64,000 bases of DNA from positions 852,786 to 916,785 of the forward strand of contig ML213508.1 of the NCBI GenBank assembly GCA_004369045.1, in the 5' to 3' direction. Source of the stretch: Heliocybe sulcata. Taxonomy: Eukaryota > Basidiomycota > Agaricomycetes > Gloeophyllales > Gloeophyllaceae. Position 1 is the stretch's first letter. Every line of letters begins with the position of its first letter. Shown in pieces: positions 1 through 11,386 of the stretch. Both the position numbers and the translations under genes were made by a program. The notes below the pieces were generated by a model. It was not told the DNA's origin. It ran no database searches and was given only the letters and a program-made list of their open reading frames with translations.

Positions 1-2721
1 GTCGACATCTTCGCCGTCGGCAGTAGCAGGTCTAGAGTTTCAACTGGGATCGCTGTGGCAATAACCTCTGGATCTGGCGTCGACGAAGATGCCCAAAAAT
101 TCCGAACGCCACAGTACGCCACAGCACCATTTCACCTGACCCGGATAGTATCGCCTGAAGTCTCGGAGCTGCATCAGTACTTCAACTCAATGGGACTTCA
201 ACTGCATTGAATGGGAGCGCATGTCGAAGCTCGATGTCCGGCGACATCTCTGGGGACAGTGCACGTATCGCCGACACTCGCGCTCAAGGGCCCAGTATAC
301 GTAACCGGCGTGAACGCTTAAGCTTTCATAAACCAAGGCACCGAAGGTACGTGAAAACTATATACAGTCGGACCTAATCGCTTCCGCCAGGACCAAATCA
401 GTGGAAAGAAGCACGTAGAACTATCGGCGAATCCAAAGTGTTCACGATTACATACCGGCTGTCTCTCCTGTTCATCCGGACAACGTGTCGAGGGCGAGGA
501 CCGCACTTCCATACCACAACCCTTCCTGGTTCCATCTCCTCTCTGTCTCCCTCTCCCAGGTCGCCGCGCTTCTACCGCGTCAATCGACGAGAATGACGGG
601 AGAACCGCAATCTCATGATCACGCGTCCGTCGAACGATCCTATCTCCCGAGACGCCACGGTGGTACAGGCTTCCCGTTGTACGCAATGAGGCCACGGTGA
701 TCCCGATTCAAGCTTCATTATGTATCGGGCCCGGACACCGGATAACAGAATACAGCGTCCGTGTATGTCGTCCAATGGCGAGTGACCTTCCTTCCTCTGA
801 AGGATATGTAAGTCGATAATATTGGTATGACGTCAGAGGCAGGCAATAGGGCTGTCTGACGCACGAGCTACTAGAATGATTTGAGGAGAAGCAAGACCGC
901 CATATCAAGAGTGCATCCTGCCAGATCAAGCAAAAAAGCATTGGGTCTTCTATTTTCATGCCATTTGCAATACCATTCTCCAGAGGCGTCGGTGGTGCAC
1001 TATCCACGCGGAAAGGTGCCCAGGCGTTCGTTGACTGAGGGAGAAGTTCTATATCCGTATCCATAATGAAGACAGACAAGAGTTGGAAAGACAACTAAGC
1101 CGAACTGGCGTCACAGACAAGTCATAAGCTTAAGCCACAAGCTCATTCCAGAGAGCAAGGAGAGAGAAAATCGTCCTTGGATGGCGCGTTTGTGGCATCA
1201 TCACGTGGCAGTTTAGGGCAGGTTGTTATATCCCCAAATATAAAGCTATCGCGCGACCTCGAAATTTGCACCTGCCTCTTCTTCTGCTGATCCATCGTCT
1301 GAAATGGCTTCCCGAGTCTCTTGAGTTTTCGTTCAGGTCTCATTTCTTTCGCATGCACAGTCCTTGCAAGGCTTTCGTCCCATCTCGATGAGCCGGAACT
1401 TCGTTCTGCGGTCGTCCCTGCCCATCTGTGTTCGCATTCCACATTGGCTCGCTGTAATACCCCATGTCAGCAGAGAAATTCCTCGAATGCTAAACGGATG
1501 ACTACCGCCCAATTTATTTGATCCGCCTCAATCTGTGTTGGCGTATCTTTGTCACTGGGCGGACATCCTATGTTGTCTGATCTCGGATTGATAGGTATTC
1601 TTGTGTCTCTAGTTATGATGCATTAATACAATAACTTGATCGTTATGACGAGTCTGTTCCTTGATGTCCATCAGAGGCGCTGGGTTGCTGTTACTGGTTT
1701 GATATCTCGGAACTCTTCGCTTTGCATCAAATTCAGCTCCCTATCAATGTGAGTTTCAGCTCGTCTCGGGTGCAGTCTATCATGATTTTGACGTGCCGTG
1801 GGTTCTGGAAATAGGCGGTACATGTAACGTTTGTTCTCTCAGGCGCCTGTCAAGCAACTCTGGGGCGGACGGATATTCCTCGCGTCGCCTCGTCACATCT
1901 GAATTGTCCAGTGATGTACAGAGTATTAGAGGCAACCATGAGCTCATCGGACTAGCCGCATCGTCATTCACACGGAGTTTGATAGTTTTAGATTCCATTC
2001 AATTCCATATGACGGTGAGTGTCCGACTATGTTGAGAGCAGTGTTCACAGTCAAAGTCATCCAGAGTGATGTAAGAGGTGTTTTAGTGCAGCTACCGCAT
2101 TTCCCGCCTCGTCATGGCTCTCAGGGTTTGTCCACTTTGCTTTCGGGGTATTTCATATCATAGTGACTCTCTCGCTTTCTCGAAAACAGTACTCCCTTCA
2201 AGTCGAAAATAATGCCTAACGTCTACTGCTCCCTCCTACTCACACAGGCGCCTCACCGTCCATCTGCCAGTGATATTCGAGCAAATCCTTTGCCTATCTG
2301 AGGACCTGTTGCCTATACAGCGGACATTAATTAATACCGCAAGTCCTATTCTTACGACAACATGTGGGAAGCGCTTATTCACAGCCCTGCCTATGTCAGG
2401 ACTCTTGCCCATCCTCGGCAGATCGCAGGCACTTCGCTCCGTGCAAAGCTCCACCTTTCCCCGTTCCGCACAAGATCGAGCGCATCTCTCGTCGGCCAGC
2501 AAGTGCGTCCGCAGTTCTGGTCACGTGGAGCATATTCTTGGCCGGGGCGCCGCTGCAGCGTGTATAGACCTCCACGTTCCCGAACCATAAAACCGGAACA
2601 CGATGTAACGCTGCTGGTCCCCGACCCCGCGCGGTGGATCTAATCGACTGGCCAAGCTGTGCAGACCTCGTTCTGTGCTTACCCTCTCTTAGCTCCCCGC
2701 CCCAAGCATCTTGGTGCTGGT
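1..2721. other. Intergenic or unresolved left end
   Basis: No gene could be supported. Short open frames exist on both strands but none shows a recognisable domain, a chain of compatible splice sites or a plausible signal peptide. On the minus strand a short open frame runs off position 1 (about 130 to 1, residues such as TPDPEVIATAIP), which could be part of an exon continuing outside the window, but this is weak. The stretch from about 2640 to 2721 is probably promoter and leader of the membrane-protein gene starting at 2722. Confidence 0.4.
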
Positions 2722-4282
2722 ATGTACAGCTCTCGCGCGATCTTGTGGGCGCTGTGTGCGCGGGCAGCGGTCGCGCAGACGTTTAGTCTGTCATTCAGCG
2801 CCCCGACGCAGTGTAATGAGATGAACGTTTCGTGGACAGGTGAGGAGTCCCTTTCCAGCCGAATGGTCTCTTCGCTCACCGTGATTGCTCTTCATTCGCA
2901 GGAGGCACCCCGCCGTTCGATCTGTACCTCACTCCTGTGAGAATCACGTGGTTTCAATTTTTGGTGTGCTGAACATGCGACGTGGCCGGTGTAGGTCTAT
3001 GGGACCCCGCGCAACATCTCCGTACCCGCCTCGGCATGGAACGATGGCCGGGGCTCCTACTCGGTACAGGTGCCCTTCCCGAAGGGCCAGCAAATGCTGT
3101 TGAGTCTGCTCGACGCGACGGGTGTGCCCTCTGGCGGGACATCTGAGCTGCTCACTGTCGGGGCGAATGTTGGTGGGATGAGCTGCAACACGACCGACCC
3201 TGGAGTGGACTTCTATTATGAGTTGAATACGCCGCTTGTGCAATGCCAGTGAGTACTTGTTTCTTTCAACGCGGATGGTGAATTGTCGTTTGATGTGCTA
3301 TTAGACCGTACACGTTCAGCAACTATACGAACGCTGTACAACCGGTGGAGGTCATGGTGAGCTACCTGCATTCTTTCCTTGACGCTGTTCGTGATGGTCG
3401 TCGCAGGCATTCATTCCAGCCAAGAATCCAATGCTTTTGCACCCACCCAATGGGCCGACATCGTACAACTGGACAGCCAATATCACCGCTGGCACGTCCG
3501 TTATATTCGTCATGACAGACTCAAGGGGCAGGCAAGGCGGTGCATCGAACGTCCTGAACGTCGGGTACTCGTCGAACTTCTCGTGCCTCAACGTGCCGAC
3601 CACATCCTCCGGACTCGTCCCGCCCACACAAACATCATCGCCCTCCTCCGACACCTCACCCACTACCGGCGAAACAACCACATCAAACAACTCGACCCTG
3701 ACGGTGGGTGCCATCGCAGGCATCATCATCGGCTGCCTCGCCGCCGCAGGCGCACTCGCGCTCGCGCTCTTCTTCTGGTGGCGAAGGCGCAGAGCCCGCA
3801 GCCCCTCCCCCAGGCGCATCGACCTCGATCTCGCACAAGACGCCCTGTTCCCGCGCATGAGCCAGCTCACGCCTGGCGTGTACGAGCCGACACCCTACCT
3901 CTTCGCCGCGCCCCCATCGGCAGGTGCTGCCGGCGAGCAGTCGCCCTCTTCACCTCCCACGGCGTCAGTACGAACATCGTACGACGACGGCCCACGATAC
4001 CTCTCGCCAACATCCTCGTCCAGGGCGAGGAAGGTTAGTGAAGTGCCGTCGAGTAGTCGGTACAGCACTAGCACGGTAACGCGCACACCATCGCACGTTC
4101 TAGTTCACCAGGATGCGGAGGACATCCTGTCTCCGGATGAAGAGTTTGAGTATGTGGAGCTGCCGCCCCAGTATCGAGAGGACAGGAGACCGTTATCTGT
4201 TATTCCTGCGACACCGGCCGCGGTGCCAGTGCATGACCCGATGGACACGTATGTACACCCAGACGAAGATCCGGATAAGTGA
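2722..4282 (+). CDS. Single-pass membrane protein with PPxY tail (paralog A)
   Basis: Five exons are read as 2722-2839, 2902-2936, 2995-3248, 3305-3356 and 3407-4282; all junctions are GT-AG and in frame. The product has a signal peptide (MYSSRAILWALCARAAVAQ), a Cys-containing extracellular region with N-glycosylation sites, and a Ser/Thr-rich stalk. Then come one transmembrane helix (around AIAGIIIGCLAAAGALALAL), an Arg-rich stop-transfer and a roughly 150-residue cytoplasmic tail. The tail ends in an acidic patch followed by ELPPQYREDRRP, which holds a PPxY motif of the type bound by WW domains of Nedd4/Rsp5 ligases. It is a clear paralog of the minus-strand gene at 8928-10426: both carry YGTPRNIS, DATGVPSG and SCNTTDP. 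I do not recognise a named family; a cell-surface sensor or receptor-like role is inference only. Confidence 0.85.
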
Positions 4283-4579
4283 TGGAATGGGTCTTCGTCC
4301 TGGATTCAGGACACTCCTCTCACTATCCTCTCGTTGAAAAGTCCGGTACTGCCGCCAGTACGAACCACTATCACTGTATTTATACTTTACATGGCGTCGC
4401 TGTGACGTCGGCATTGCATAGAAGCGCTATCTCACTATCGTATGTTGCTTATTGTACGAATCATAATAACGGATCACTGGCTGAAGGCAGACGACGCAGT
4501 CAGCTCCCGAGTCATGTTTCCCGCCCCGACTCCTCTCTGAGAGTTTCGCCCTTCCGTCGCATCTACTCATGGATGTAGC

Positions 4580-6348
4580 TCACTCCTTGACTGTTCCGGC
4601 ATAGGTCACTTTCCCGACAACCTTCCTGAGATGATCCGCGTCTGCTTGGAGGAAATTGGAGGCATCACGTACATCCAAGTGCGCCAGCGGGCAGCGACGC
4701 TTCTTTCTGCACCCCAAGGCTTTCTTCAGCTGCTCTATGAAATCGTCAGGTGTACGCTCTTGAATGTCCTTGAGGAACGAGACTCCCTGGAGTCTCAGAT
4801 ACTGCAGGTGAGGAAAGAGCCGCGAGATTCGTCGTTTCGCGTCATTCGCAACGGGGGTAGCAGTCTGAGCGGCCGTCGCAGGATTTTCGTGGACATGCAA
4901 AGCAGCAGGAAGAGAGGCCGCGACGCCGCCATGGACATGGAGCGTCGTGACGTTGACCATTCGGAGGAAGACACTTCTCCATCGGCTCAGAGTGTAGTAC
5001 TCGCATTCTTGCACACAAAGGTAGGTCACGTTTCCAAGCGGTAAACGACGTCCGATAAGCGCGAGCAAGGATTCGGAGTCCTTTGATCCGCAGAATGTCA
5101 GGTGCAACTTGGGCGAAAGTCCAGGAGTGTCAAGCTCGCGGGGAACTCTTGACCAGCCCCCGAAGGTGAGCCCGGGGAGTTCGTCGTTAGCACAGCATCC
5201 TATATAGAATGCCCGCAAGAAATCCGAGGTGAAGGAGGTCCGGATCCTATTGATCAGTGCTTGCGACCTTGCACTCTGTGTCTCTGACGTTATGTCATAG
5301 CAGAGCACATACATGGCGATGCAGATATTTTTCGGAAACTTTAGGTCGGTGAGAATCTGTGCGCAAAGGGTGAGATGGCAGAAAAGATTGAGCGCCTCAA
5401 GGTGGAGGAGACGGACGGGCTCAAGCGAGGTCTCCGCGCTACGGACTAGTAGTTTGCCATCAGGATCCCAGATCGATAACGATGAAAGCAAAGGTGTATT
5501 CCTGAGCAGAGTGAGAAGAGACTTGGTATCCGAGCCGGAGGGGATCCGGCACAATAAGAGGGCTGTGAGAGACGGTACGAGGAGCATCTGCGAGGAGGAC
5601 AGAGGATAACGGTCAACTTCGAGGACTTCAAGCTGCGGGAGGTCCAGACTAGAGATGAAATGTATCGGCTGCCCGTCCTCATCATCGTTGTTAGCATACA
5701 GGCCTAAGCGTCGCAAACGAAGTGCTGTCTTGGGCAGTCTCCCCTGTAATTCCTTCAACATCGCATTCGGGGCGCCGAGATCAAGGCTCTTTATGCGGTG
5801 AAGCTCCGTAAAGATTAGTCCCAAGATATCCCTGCCTTCTGTATTATCTTCCAAGGTCTCCCAGCTCAAGAATAGTGACACTGCTTTTGAGCGAAAGAGC
5901 AATTCCCGGAAGCATTCCAGGCTCGTCATTGCGATATCCGACCACAAACAAGGATGTTGGAGAGCCACTTCACGCCAGCGGTGGCAGACATGAGTAACGC
6001 GGAATCGATAGTTGTACCAGTCCGCTGCACTTGGCGTTGTAAGGGATTGTCCTAATTCCGGTGATGGTTTTTCTGCGTTCGTATCCATGTAGAACTCGCA
6101 TATCATCGCCAATAACTCCGTCGGAAGTCGAAAAATGGGAAGAGATGCATTAGCGGAGCGCTGAAGTTGAGAAATCTGGTTCTGGTGTTGGCGTATCTTC
6201 GTTCTTTGTCCGATTATTCTCTCTTGCAGTGCGTCCCGCGAAGTCGAAAGGCCAGGAGTGTATCGTGCACACAAAGATACGGTGCTCCTGAATCAAGCAT
6301 GGTAGGCATAAATCAAGATATATAAAGAGATGGAACTCACTGATCCAT
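4580..6348 (-). CDS. F-box-like protein with leucine-rich C-terminus (copy 1)
   Basis: The long exon (about 6288-4580) has no usable ATG near its start. A splice donor after ATGGATCA at 6348-6341 joins in frame, across a GT-AG intron of about 52 nt, to the acceptor near 6288, giving an N-terminus MDQSTVSLCARYTPG with an 8-nt first exon. The protein starts with a coiled coil (heptads through QERIIGQRTKIRQHQNQ), then an F-box core (LPIFRLPTELLAMICEFYM) and a Cys/Trp pair (VTHVCHRWREVALQHP), followed by leucine-rich segments (LDLPQLEVLEVDRYPL). This is the standard plan of the hugely expanded Agaricomycete F-box family, which supplies substrate receptors for SCF ubiquitin ligases. It is paralogous to the neighbour at 6605-8419. 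The substrate is unknown. Confidence 0.8.
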
Positions 6349-6604
6349 ACGGCGTCAGAGTAATGATTAATGAGTGGCGACGGTAGACAGTACGACGCGA
6401 ACAAGGTGTCTGGCGTGATTGTGACATTTGCACGGACTTGTGACCTCTGAATTGTCGGGATGCTCCGCTCAATATACTTATAGCTCATTTGAATCACTGT
6501 AATTCGCTCCTCATGCCTCTTTACCGGCCATTCAAAGGTTCTAAATCAATACTGAAGTTCACATATATACCCATACCCCCGCACAACCATATAAAGCAGC
6601 AGAC

Positions 6605-8419
6605 TTATCCTTCTCGTCTTTGTATTGTCATTCTCGTCACAACCGCCTTCAACGTAGCCTCATCCTCTTCATCCAAGTCAATGGCATCGCGTATGTCCAA
6701 GTGGTTCAACGTAAGACCCCGTTTCATCCTAGATCTGAGCGCGTTCGCCAACTCACGCACAAAACGTCGCCCAGCATCCCAATCCGGTCTGAAGCGCACT
6801 GCATCAAGTCGCAGATATGAGAGGGAAGGAAAGAGAGTCGGCCGAGGGCCATCGATATCAATTGGTGGTAGCAAGCTACCCACGCCTTCGAGTAGCATTG
6901 GGCGACTCTCGATATCACCCGTGGCTGCCTCACGGACTCTCAGGGCATCATAAAGTAAACGCGCTTCGTCCCCTTCGACACGCAGTTGAGTTAGTTGAGT
7001 CAACTGCAAGAATTCGTCTCTCCGCGTGAGAACCACGAAAGGTGAGGAGTGAGCCACATGGAGATAAAGCAAGCCCGACAGCGGAAAACGACCGCAAAAA
7101 GTCGAGATCAAGTACTCGCATGGAAGCAGACGCACAGTGACGATTATAAAGCGAATGGCGACCCTGGTATCCTGCATATCGAGGTCACTAGGAGGTACCT
7201 CCGACGTGGCTGTGAAGTCGAGGCCGATGCTATCCCCAGGGTTATCCACAGGCGTTATCTCGAAAGTGCGCAGATATCCCGGTGTGAAGGCCTGACAAAG
7301 TACATCCATTATGGTTCGCACCTGGACGATTTCCTGGTCTGAACCCAACCCCGAACTATCCGCAAAGAGGTGAAGCTCGGCATTCTTTGGAAACTCTATA
7401 TGGCTTAGAAGCTTGGCCAGGATTGCAGTGTGGCAGTCGACCCGCAAATATGTCAGGTGAGGGAGATGGACGTGATGCGTATCCGATGGGCCGGGATCTA
7501 TCTGGAAGCCGGGATCATCATCCAGGACCACCAGAGCGGATAGCAAAGGGGTGTTGCGGAGGAGAGACAGGAAATGAGAGAGGTTACACCTGAAGAGCCC
7601 GAGCTTCCATGTTATCTTTGTGAGGGGTGGGATGAATAACATGTGTACGGCTTGCAGCCTACAACTGTCGATTTCCAGCTCCCGTAGCTCTGGAAGAGAC
7701 AAAGTCGAAACGAAAGGCACGGGTTCCAAGGCCACGTTCTCGTCTCGCTGCTCATCTTCGAATAAGTTTAGACTGCGCAATTGCGGTGCGCTTGAGGGTC
7801 GATTAGGCTCGTGCTCCAGATCCATTAGAATGGACCTGGGAACAGAGAGCAGGAGTTCTCGTACACGATGCAGCTCGAGGACGAGTAGCCCCAAGATCGT
7901 GGATTTCGCCGGGTTGTTTACCTCAAGTATCAAGACAACTGACAAAGGCACCTGCCTGGAACGGCGGAGCAGCTCCTTGAAGCATTCAGTGCGCGTGGTG
8001 GCAATATCTGCCCAGAGACCAGGGGTGTCCAAAGCCGCTTCACGCCATTGGTGACAGACTTGGGCAATACGGAATCTGTATTCCGTCCACATTCCGGGAG
8101 TTTGCGTGACATCTGGGTAAGGGTATGTCGGTTTCGGTGAATTCGTCAACATGTAGAACTTGAATATCTCCACCAAAAGCTCCGCGGGAAGGCGAGCAAT
8201 CGGGAGACGCGCATTCAGGCAGCGCTCAAGTTCTACGACTTCGGCTTGATATTCCTGTATTTTCGCTGTCCGTTCCGCGATCCTCGCTCGGATTTGCGAA
8301 TCCTGCCATGTCGCTGCAGCTGCGACGCCAACTTCGGTGGATACAGCTGAAGGGTCTCTGTGCAAGCTGCGTGAGCTATGAATACGTCGCTGTACCCAAA
8401 ATACATACTGCTGCATCAT
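6605..8419 (-). CDS. F-box-like protein with leucine-rich C-terminus (copy 2)
   Basis: One long uninterrupted frame. It is open further upstream (to 8734), but the first convincing ATGs are the pair at 8419 and 8416 (MMQQYVFWVQRR), so I start there; a start closer to the coiled coil is possible. The order is coiled coil (RARIAERTAKIQEYQAEVVE), F-box core (LPIARLPAELLVEIFKFYM), the family pair AQVCHQWREAALDTPGLW, then leucine-rich segments (LSLPELRELEIDSCRL) and a C-terminal tail with an NHLDIRDA motif. The neighbour at 4580 has HLDVRDA at the same place, so the two are tandem duplicates on the same strand. Probable SCF ubiquitin ligase receptor; the substrate cannot be told from the sequence. 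Confidence 0.8.
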   Translation of the reverse strand: MMQQYVFWVQRRIHSSRSLHRDPSAVSTEVGVAAAATWQDSQIRARIAERTAKIQEYQAEVVELERCLNARLPIARLPAELLVEIFKFYMLTNSPKPTYPYPDVTQTPGMWTEYRFRIAQVCHQWREAALDTPGLWADIATTRTECFKELLRRSRQVPLSVVLILEVNNPAKSTILGLLVLELHRVRELLLSVPRSILMDLEHEPNRPSSAPQLRSLNLFEDEQRDENVALEPVPFVSTLSLPELRELEIDSCRLQAVHMLFIPPLTKITWKLGLFRCNLSHFLSLLRNTPLLSALVVLDDDPGFQIDPGPSDTHHVHLPHLTYLRVDCHTAILAKLLSHIEFPKNAELHLFADSSGLGSDQEIVQVRTIMDVLCQAFTPGYLRTFEITPVDNPGDSIGLDFTATSEVPPSDLDMQDTRVAIRFIIVTVRLLPCEYLISTFCGRFPLSGLLYLHVAHSSPFVVLTRRDEFLQLTQLTQLRVEGDEARLLYDALRVREAATGDIESRPMLLEGVGSLLPPIDIDGPRPTLFPSLSYLRLDAVRFRPDWDAGRRFVRELANALRSRMKRGLTLNHLDIRDAIDLDEEDEATLKAVVTRMTIQRREG

Positions 8420-8927
8420 GCATGCCACTTTGTGGCCAGATTGACGTCGGAGTTGCAGTTGAAGTCGAAGTTGAACTGCGCTTACATAATTGGGAATCAA
8501 CGAAACGATGCGTGTCACGTGTTGAGATTTGTCACAGATCACGTGCATACAACCGAGGCGTGCCCATCGGCTGAAGCCGAGCATGCGCACCCTCAATATT
8601 TTGTCGCAGCGGTACATCGTGCTTCGTAGATGAGAAACTGAGCGTAGCTCTCTAATTAATAGACTCAACATAAATACAATATCATTATATATCCTCAGGC
8701 TGGAAAGTCCGCGGCAGGTACCATAAAATAACAAATATTACATCGAAAAATCCACGATGTCTTGAACTTGCGTGATATATCGTCAAGGCATCGAAGGTTC
8801 CAACTCGGAATCCTTGTGCCAGCACTGTGAAGCGGGACCCTTGGCCCATGATGCTTCCAAAGGGTATCTTAGGATGTGATGGGCGGCGAATACGTATGGC
8901 CATTGTCCGCAACCGCCACCATCAGTG
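8420..8927. other. Intergenic region, no gene seen
   Basis: Contains the upstream part of the second F-box frame (open on the minus strand but without a convincing domain) and the presumed 3' untranslated region of the membrane-protein gene to its right. The segment around 8640-8760 is AT-rich. Nothing else is supported. Confidence 0.4.
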
Positions 8928-10426
8928 TCATCGCCTTTTGCCCGCGGGTCTCGTACTCGCCCCTGGCTGAGGTTGAAGTCCCGGTATCGGCCTGCGGTCA
9001 TCCCTGTATGCAGGAGGCAGCTCGACGAGTTCCTCCTCCTCCGGCGGCAACACGTCGGCGTAGTCTTGGTGCACCACTACCCGCGCCGATCCCGGGTTCG
9101 AGCTCGATGACTCTCCGCGACGAGAAGAGGACGACAAAGTAGGCGTCGGTGAGGAATGCGAAGGCGGGTATTCCCTATTCTTCGTGGGCAGGGGCGAACC
9201 AGACTGGGCGTAAGGATTGAAGTCGGGTGAAGCGCTATAGCTCTCCGATGTCGGCAGCTGGGTGAAAGGCTCGATGCGCTGATAGTCCTTGGGACTGTGG
9301 AAACCCATGTTTGTCATGGGCTGGTCCTTCAAGTCGAACACATCCGCCCCTTCTGATCTGCGTTTACGTTGACGGCGGCGGCGGCGGCGGCAGATACAGA
9401 AGGCCACACCGGCTGCTAGGAGTGCGCAGACCGCACCTCCTACAGCTATCCCTGCCATGGTACCGACGGGGAGCCTAGACTGCTCGTCAATTGAGACATC
9501 ACCCGTGTTTGCGGGTGAGTGCGGAGATGTCGCTGACGAAGTTGAGGAGCTCGAATCGCTGGGGTACACGACACAGCTGAAGTCACTTGAGGGCTGTATG
9601 ATTTGCAGGCCCGACGCTCCCCCTTGGTGATCTTGGGCATCTGTCATCATGAATACGACGGAAGTGCCGGCGGGCATATTGACTGTCCAAGTAAAATTTG
9701 TGGCGGAAGCATCGGGTTGGACAAACTGCGGGTCTTCTCCAGCCGCCAAAATCTATGCAAGGCTCAGTACTTGCCTAGTTACTTCAGTACCGCATATCTT
9801 ACGGTAAGTGTAACAGGTAACGACGCATTCGGATAGTCGAAGAATTGGAATGGCCTGTCATAATGTCTGTATAGTAGATCACAGCGGAAGTGGGTCGATC
9901 AACTCACGAGCATTGCACGGGACTCTGTCCATCCGGCCAACTATAGAAGAAATAGGGATGCGGATCCGTGGTGTTACAACTTTGTCCTCCGCTGGTCTTG
10001 CCTACTGTCATGACCTGAGATAGAGCTCCTGAAGGTACACCGGTCGCATCGTACATCAGAGCCATCATTTGCGAGTTCTCCGCGAATGGCAGTGGCATCG
10101 AATATGAGCCCGACGAACCACTGTATGAGGAGGAGGGGATGGAGATGTTCCGGGGCGTGCCATAGAGCTAGAGGATCCGTTGAGGAGGTAGTTACGGGTA
10201 GGCAGCGAATGAAACACACAGGTATCAGAGCAAGACTGAAGGGTGCTTGACCGCCTACAAATGGATTTCAGACATAAGGTCCGAGAGAGAGCATGGGATG
10301 CTCACCTTTCCATGACACCTGGAAATCATCGCACTGCGACGGCTGTCCATACTGCACGCTGAATCCCACCACCCACGGCGACCAAAGGCCGAGAAAGACC
10401 ACCGACCACAGCAGTCGATAAATCAT
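8928..10426 (-). CDS. Single-pass membrane protein with PPxY tail (paralog B)
   Basis: Six exons can be read on the minus strand from ATG 10426 (MIYRLLWSVVFLGLWSPWVV, signal peptide) to the stop at 8928; junctions are GT-AG and keep frame. The ectodomain shares YGTPRNIS, DATGVPSG and SCNTTDP with the gene at 2722-4282. It is followed by a Ser/Thr stalk, one transmembrane helix (VGTMAGIAVGGAVCALLAAG), an unusually long run of Arg/Lys after the membrane, and a cytoplasmic tail. The tail ends in an acidic segment and ELPPAYRDDRRP (PPxY). The same acidic-PPxY block in both paralogs suggests a conserved partner, probably a WW-domain protein such as an Rsp5-type ubiquitin ligase (inference). The two paralogs point toward each other and enclose the F-box pair. 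Confidence 0.85.
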
Positions 10427-11386
10427 AAGGTGTCCAGTCCGTTGCGCAAGGGTAATGTCAGCATTCGCCTTAGGAGTGGCGGTGGAGGAATGGCGGTGGA
10501 AGGCTGTCATTAATGGGCCCCACGTTCCTTGTTACGATCATGATTATCCTAGGGCTTGGCAGCAATATCACCGACAACCTCGAACAATATTCCACTGGTT
10601 GCTGCTGCATTTCGTCCCGTCGCAAATGATAGAGGCTTTTCCGAGGGCCTGCTAGGATCTGCATGGTGGCCATCATCAATGTTGCAGCAGCAGGGGCAGA
10701 TGCCATGCGAAGCAGCAGAGATATACTATCTTCATATGCATTAGGTACGCATACATGCGCAATGAAATATACGAGCATAACTTGATGTCGACGCCAGTCC
10801 GAACCTGCCAGCGTCGGGCATGATAAGGTTCTAACCTTCGATCCTCCCACCTTTCAAGGATTCTTGCGCACAGTTGCAAGACCTTGGAGGCGCGATATGC
10901 CTATCAACTGGGCCTTGGAGTGTCATACGGCGAGCTCTCAGAGGTGCTGGTACGCTCCCGTGAACGTCTCAACTTCCCAGCCGGCTCGGACAACTGGCTG
11001 GGCATGGTGTTAAACCCAGTGAGCCTCGAATGTCGTACGCAAGGTACGCATCGTCCTTTGTCTTGGAGTTACATCCCGTGGATTTCAATTTTCGAATCCT
11101 TGAAAGTTCCTAGATAACGGCGATAAACACGGCTACCACGCCTAAGAAACTCCTGCTTCTCGTCCTCAATAGGGAAGCAAGTCTGCCTATCTAATCTGGC
11201 TACAGCCCGAAGTGTTCTAGTCTTTTTGGATGATAGGCTATTCGTGAAAGCGACACACTTGAGCCAAACTGTACCCGCTATACCTATTTTCCGAATCCAA
11301 ACTGTATAAGAAGCAGAACAGAAATGTGGAAGAACTCTCGGTCTCGATCTCGACAACCCCTTCGACGCAGCCAGTCCGCTCTCACT
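10427..11386. other. Divergent promoter region, no gene seen
   Basis: Lies between the leftward membrane-protein gene and the rightward MFS transporter, so it should hold both promoters. The open frames here are short, overlap on opposite strands and show no domain. An in-frame upstream ATG at 11324 would extend the MFS protein by 21 Arg/Ser-rich residues, but the ATG at 11387 starts the more typical MSAKEQ leader. Confidence 0.4.

Noticed and set aside
624-629. ACGCGT (MCB core) at 624 and several other places
   Set aside because: A six-base site is expected about 16 times in 64 kb by chance; only the eight-base form close to starts of mcm4 and orc3 was kept.
3379-4038. Plus-strand frame of 219 codons overlapping the first membrane-protein gene
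   Set aside because: It is a shadow in another frame of the GC-rich last exon; the real frame carries the transmembrane helix and matches the paralog at 8928.
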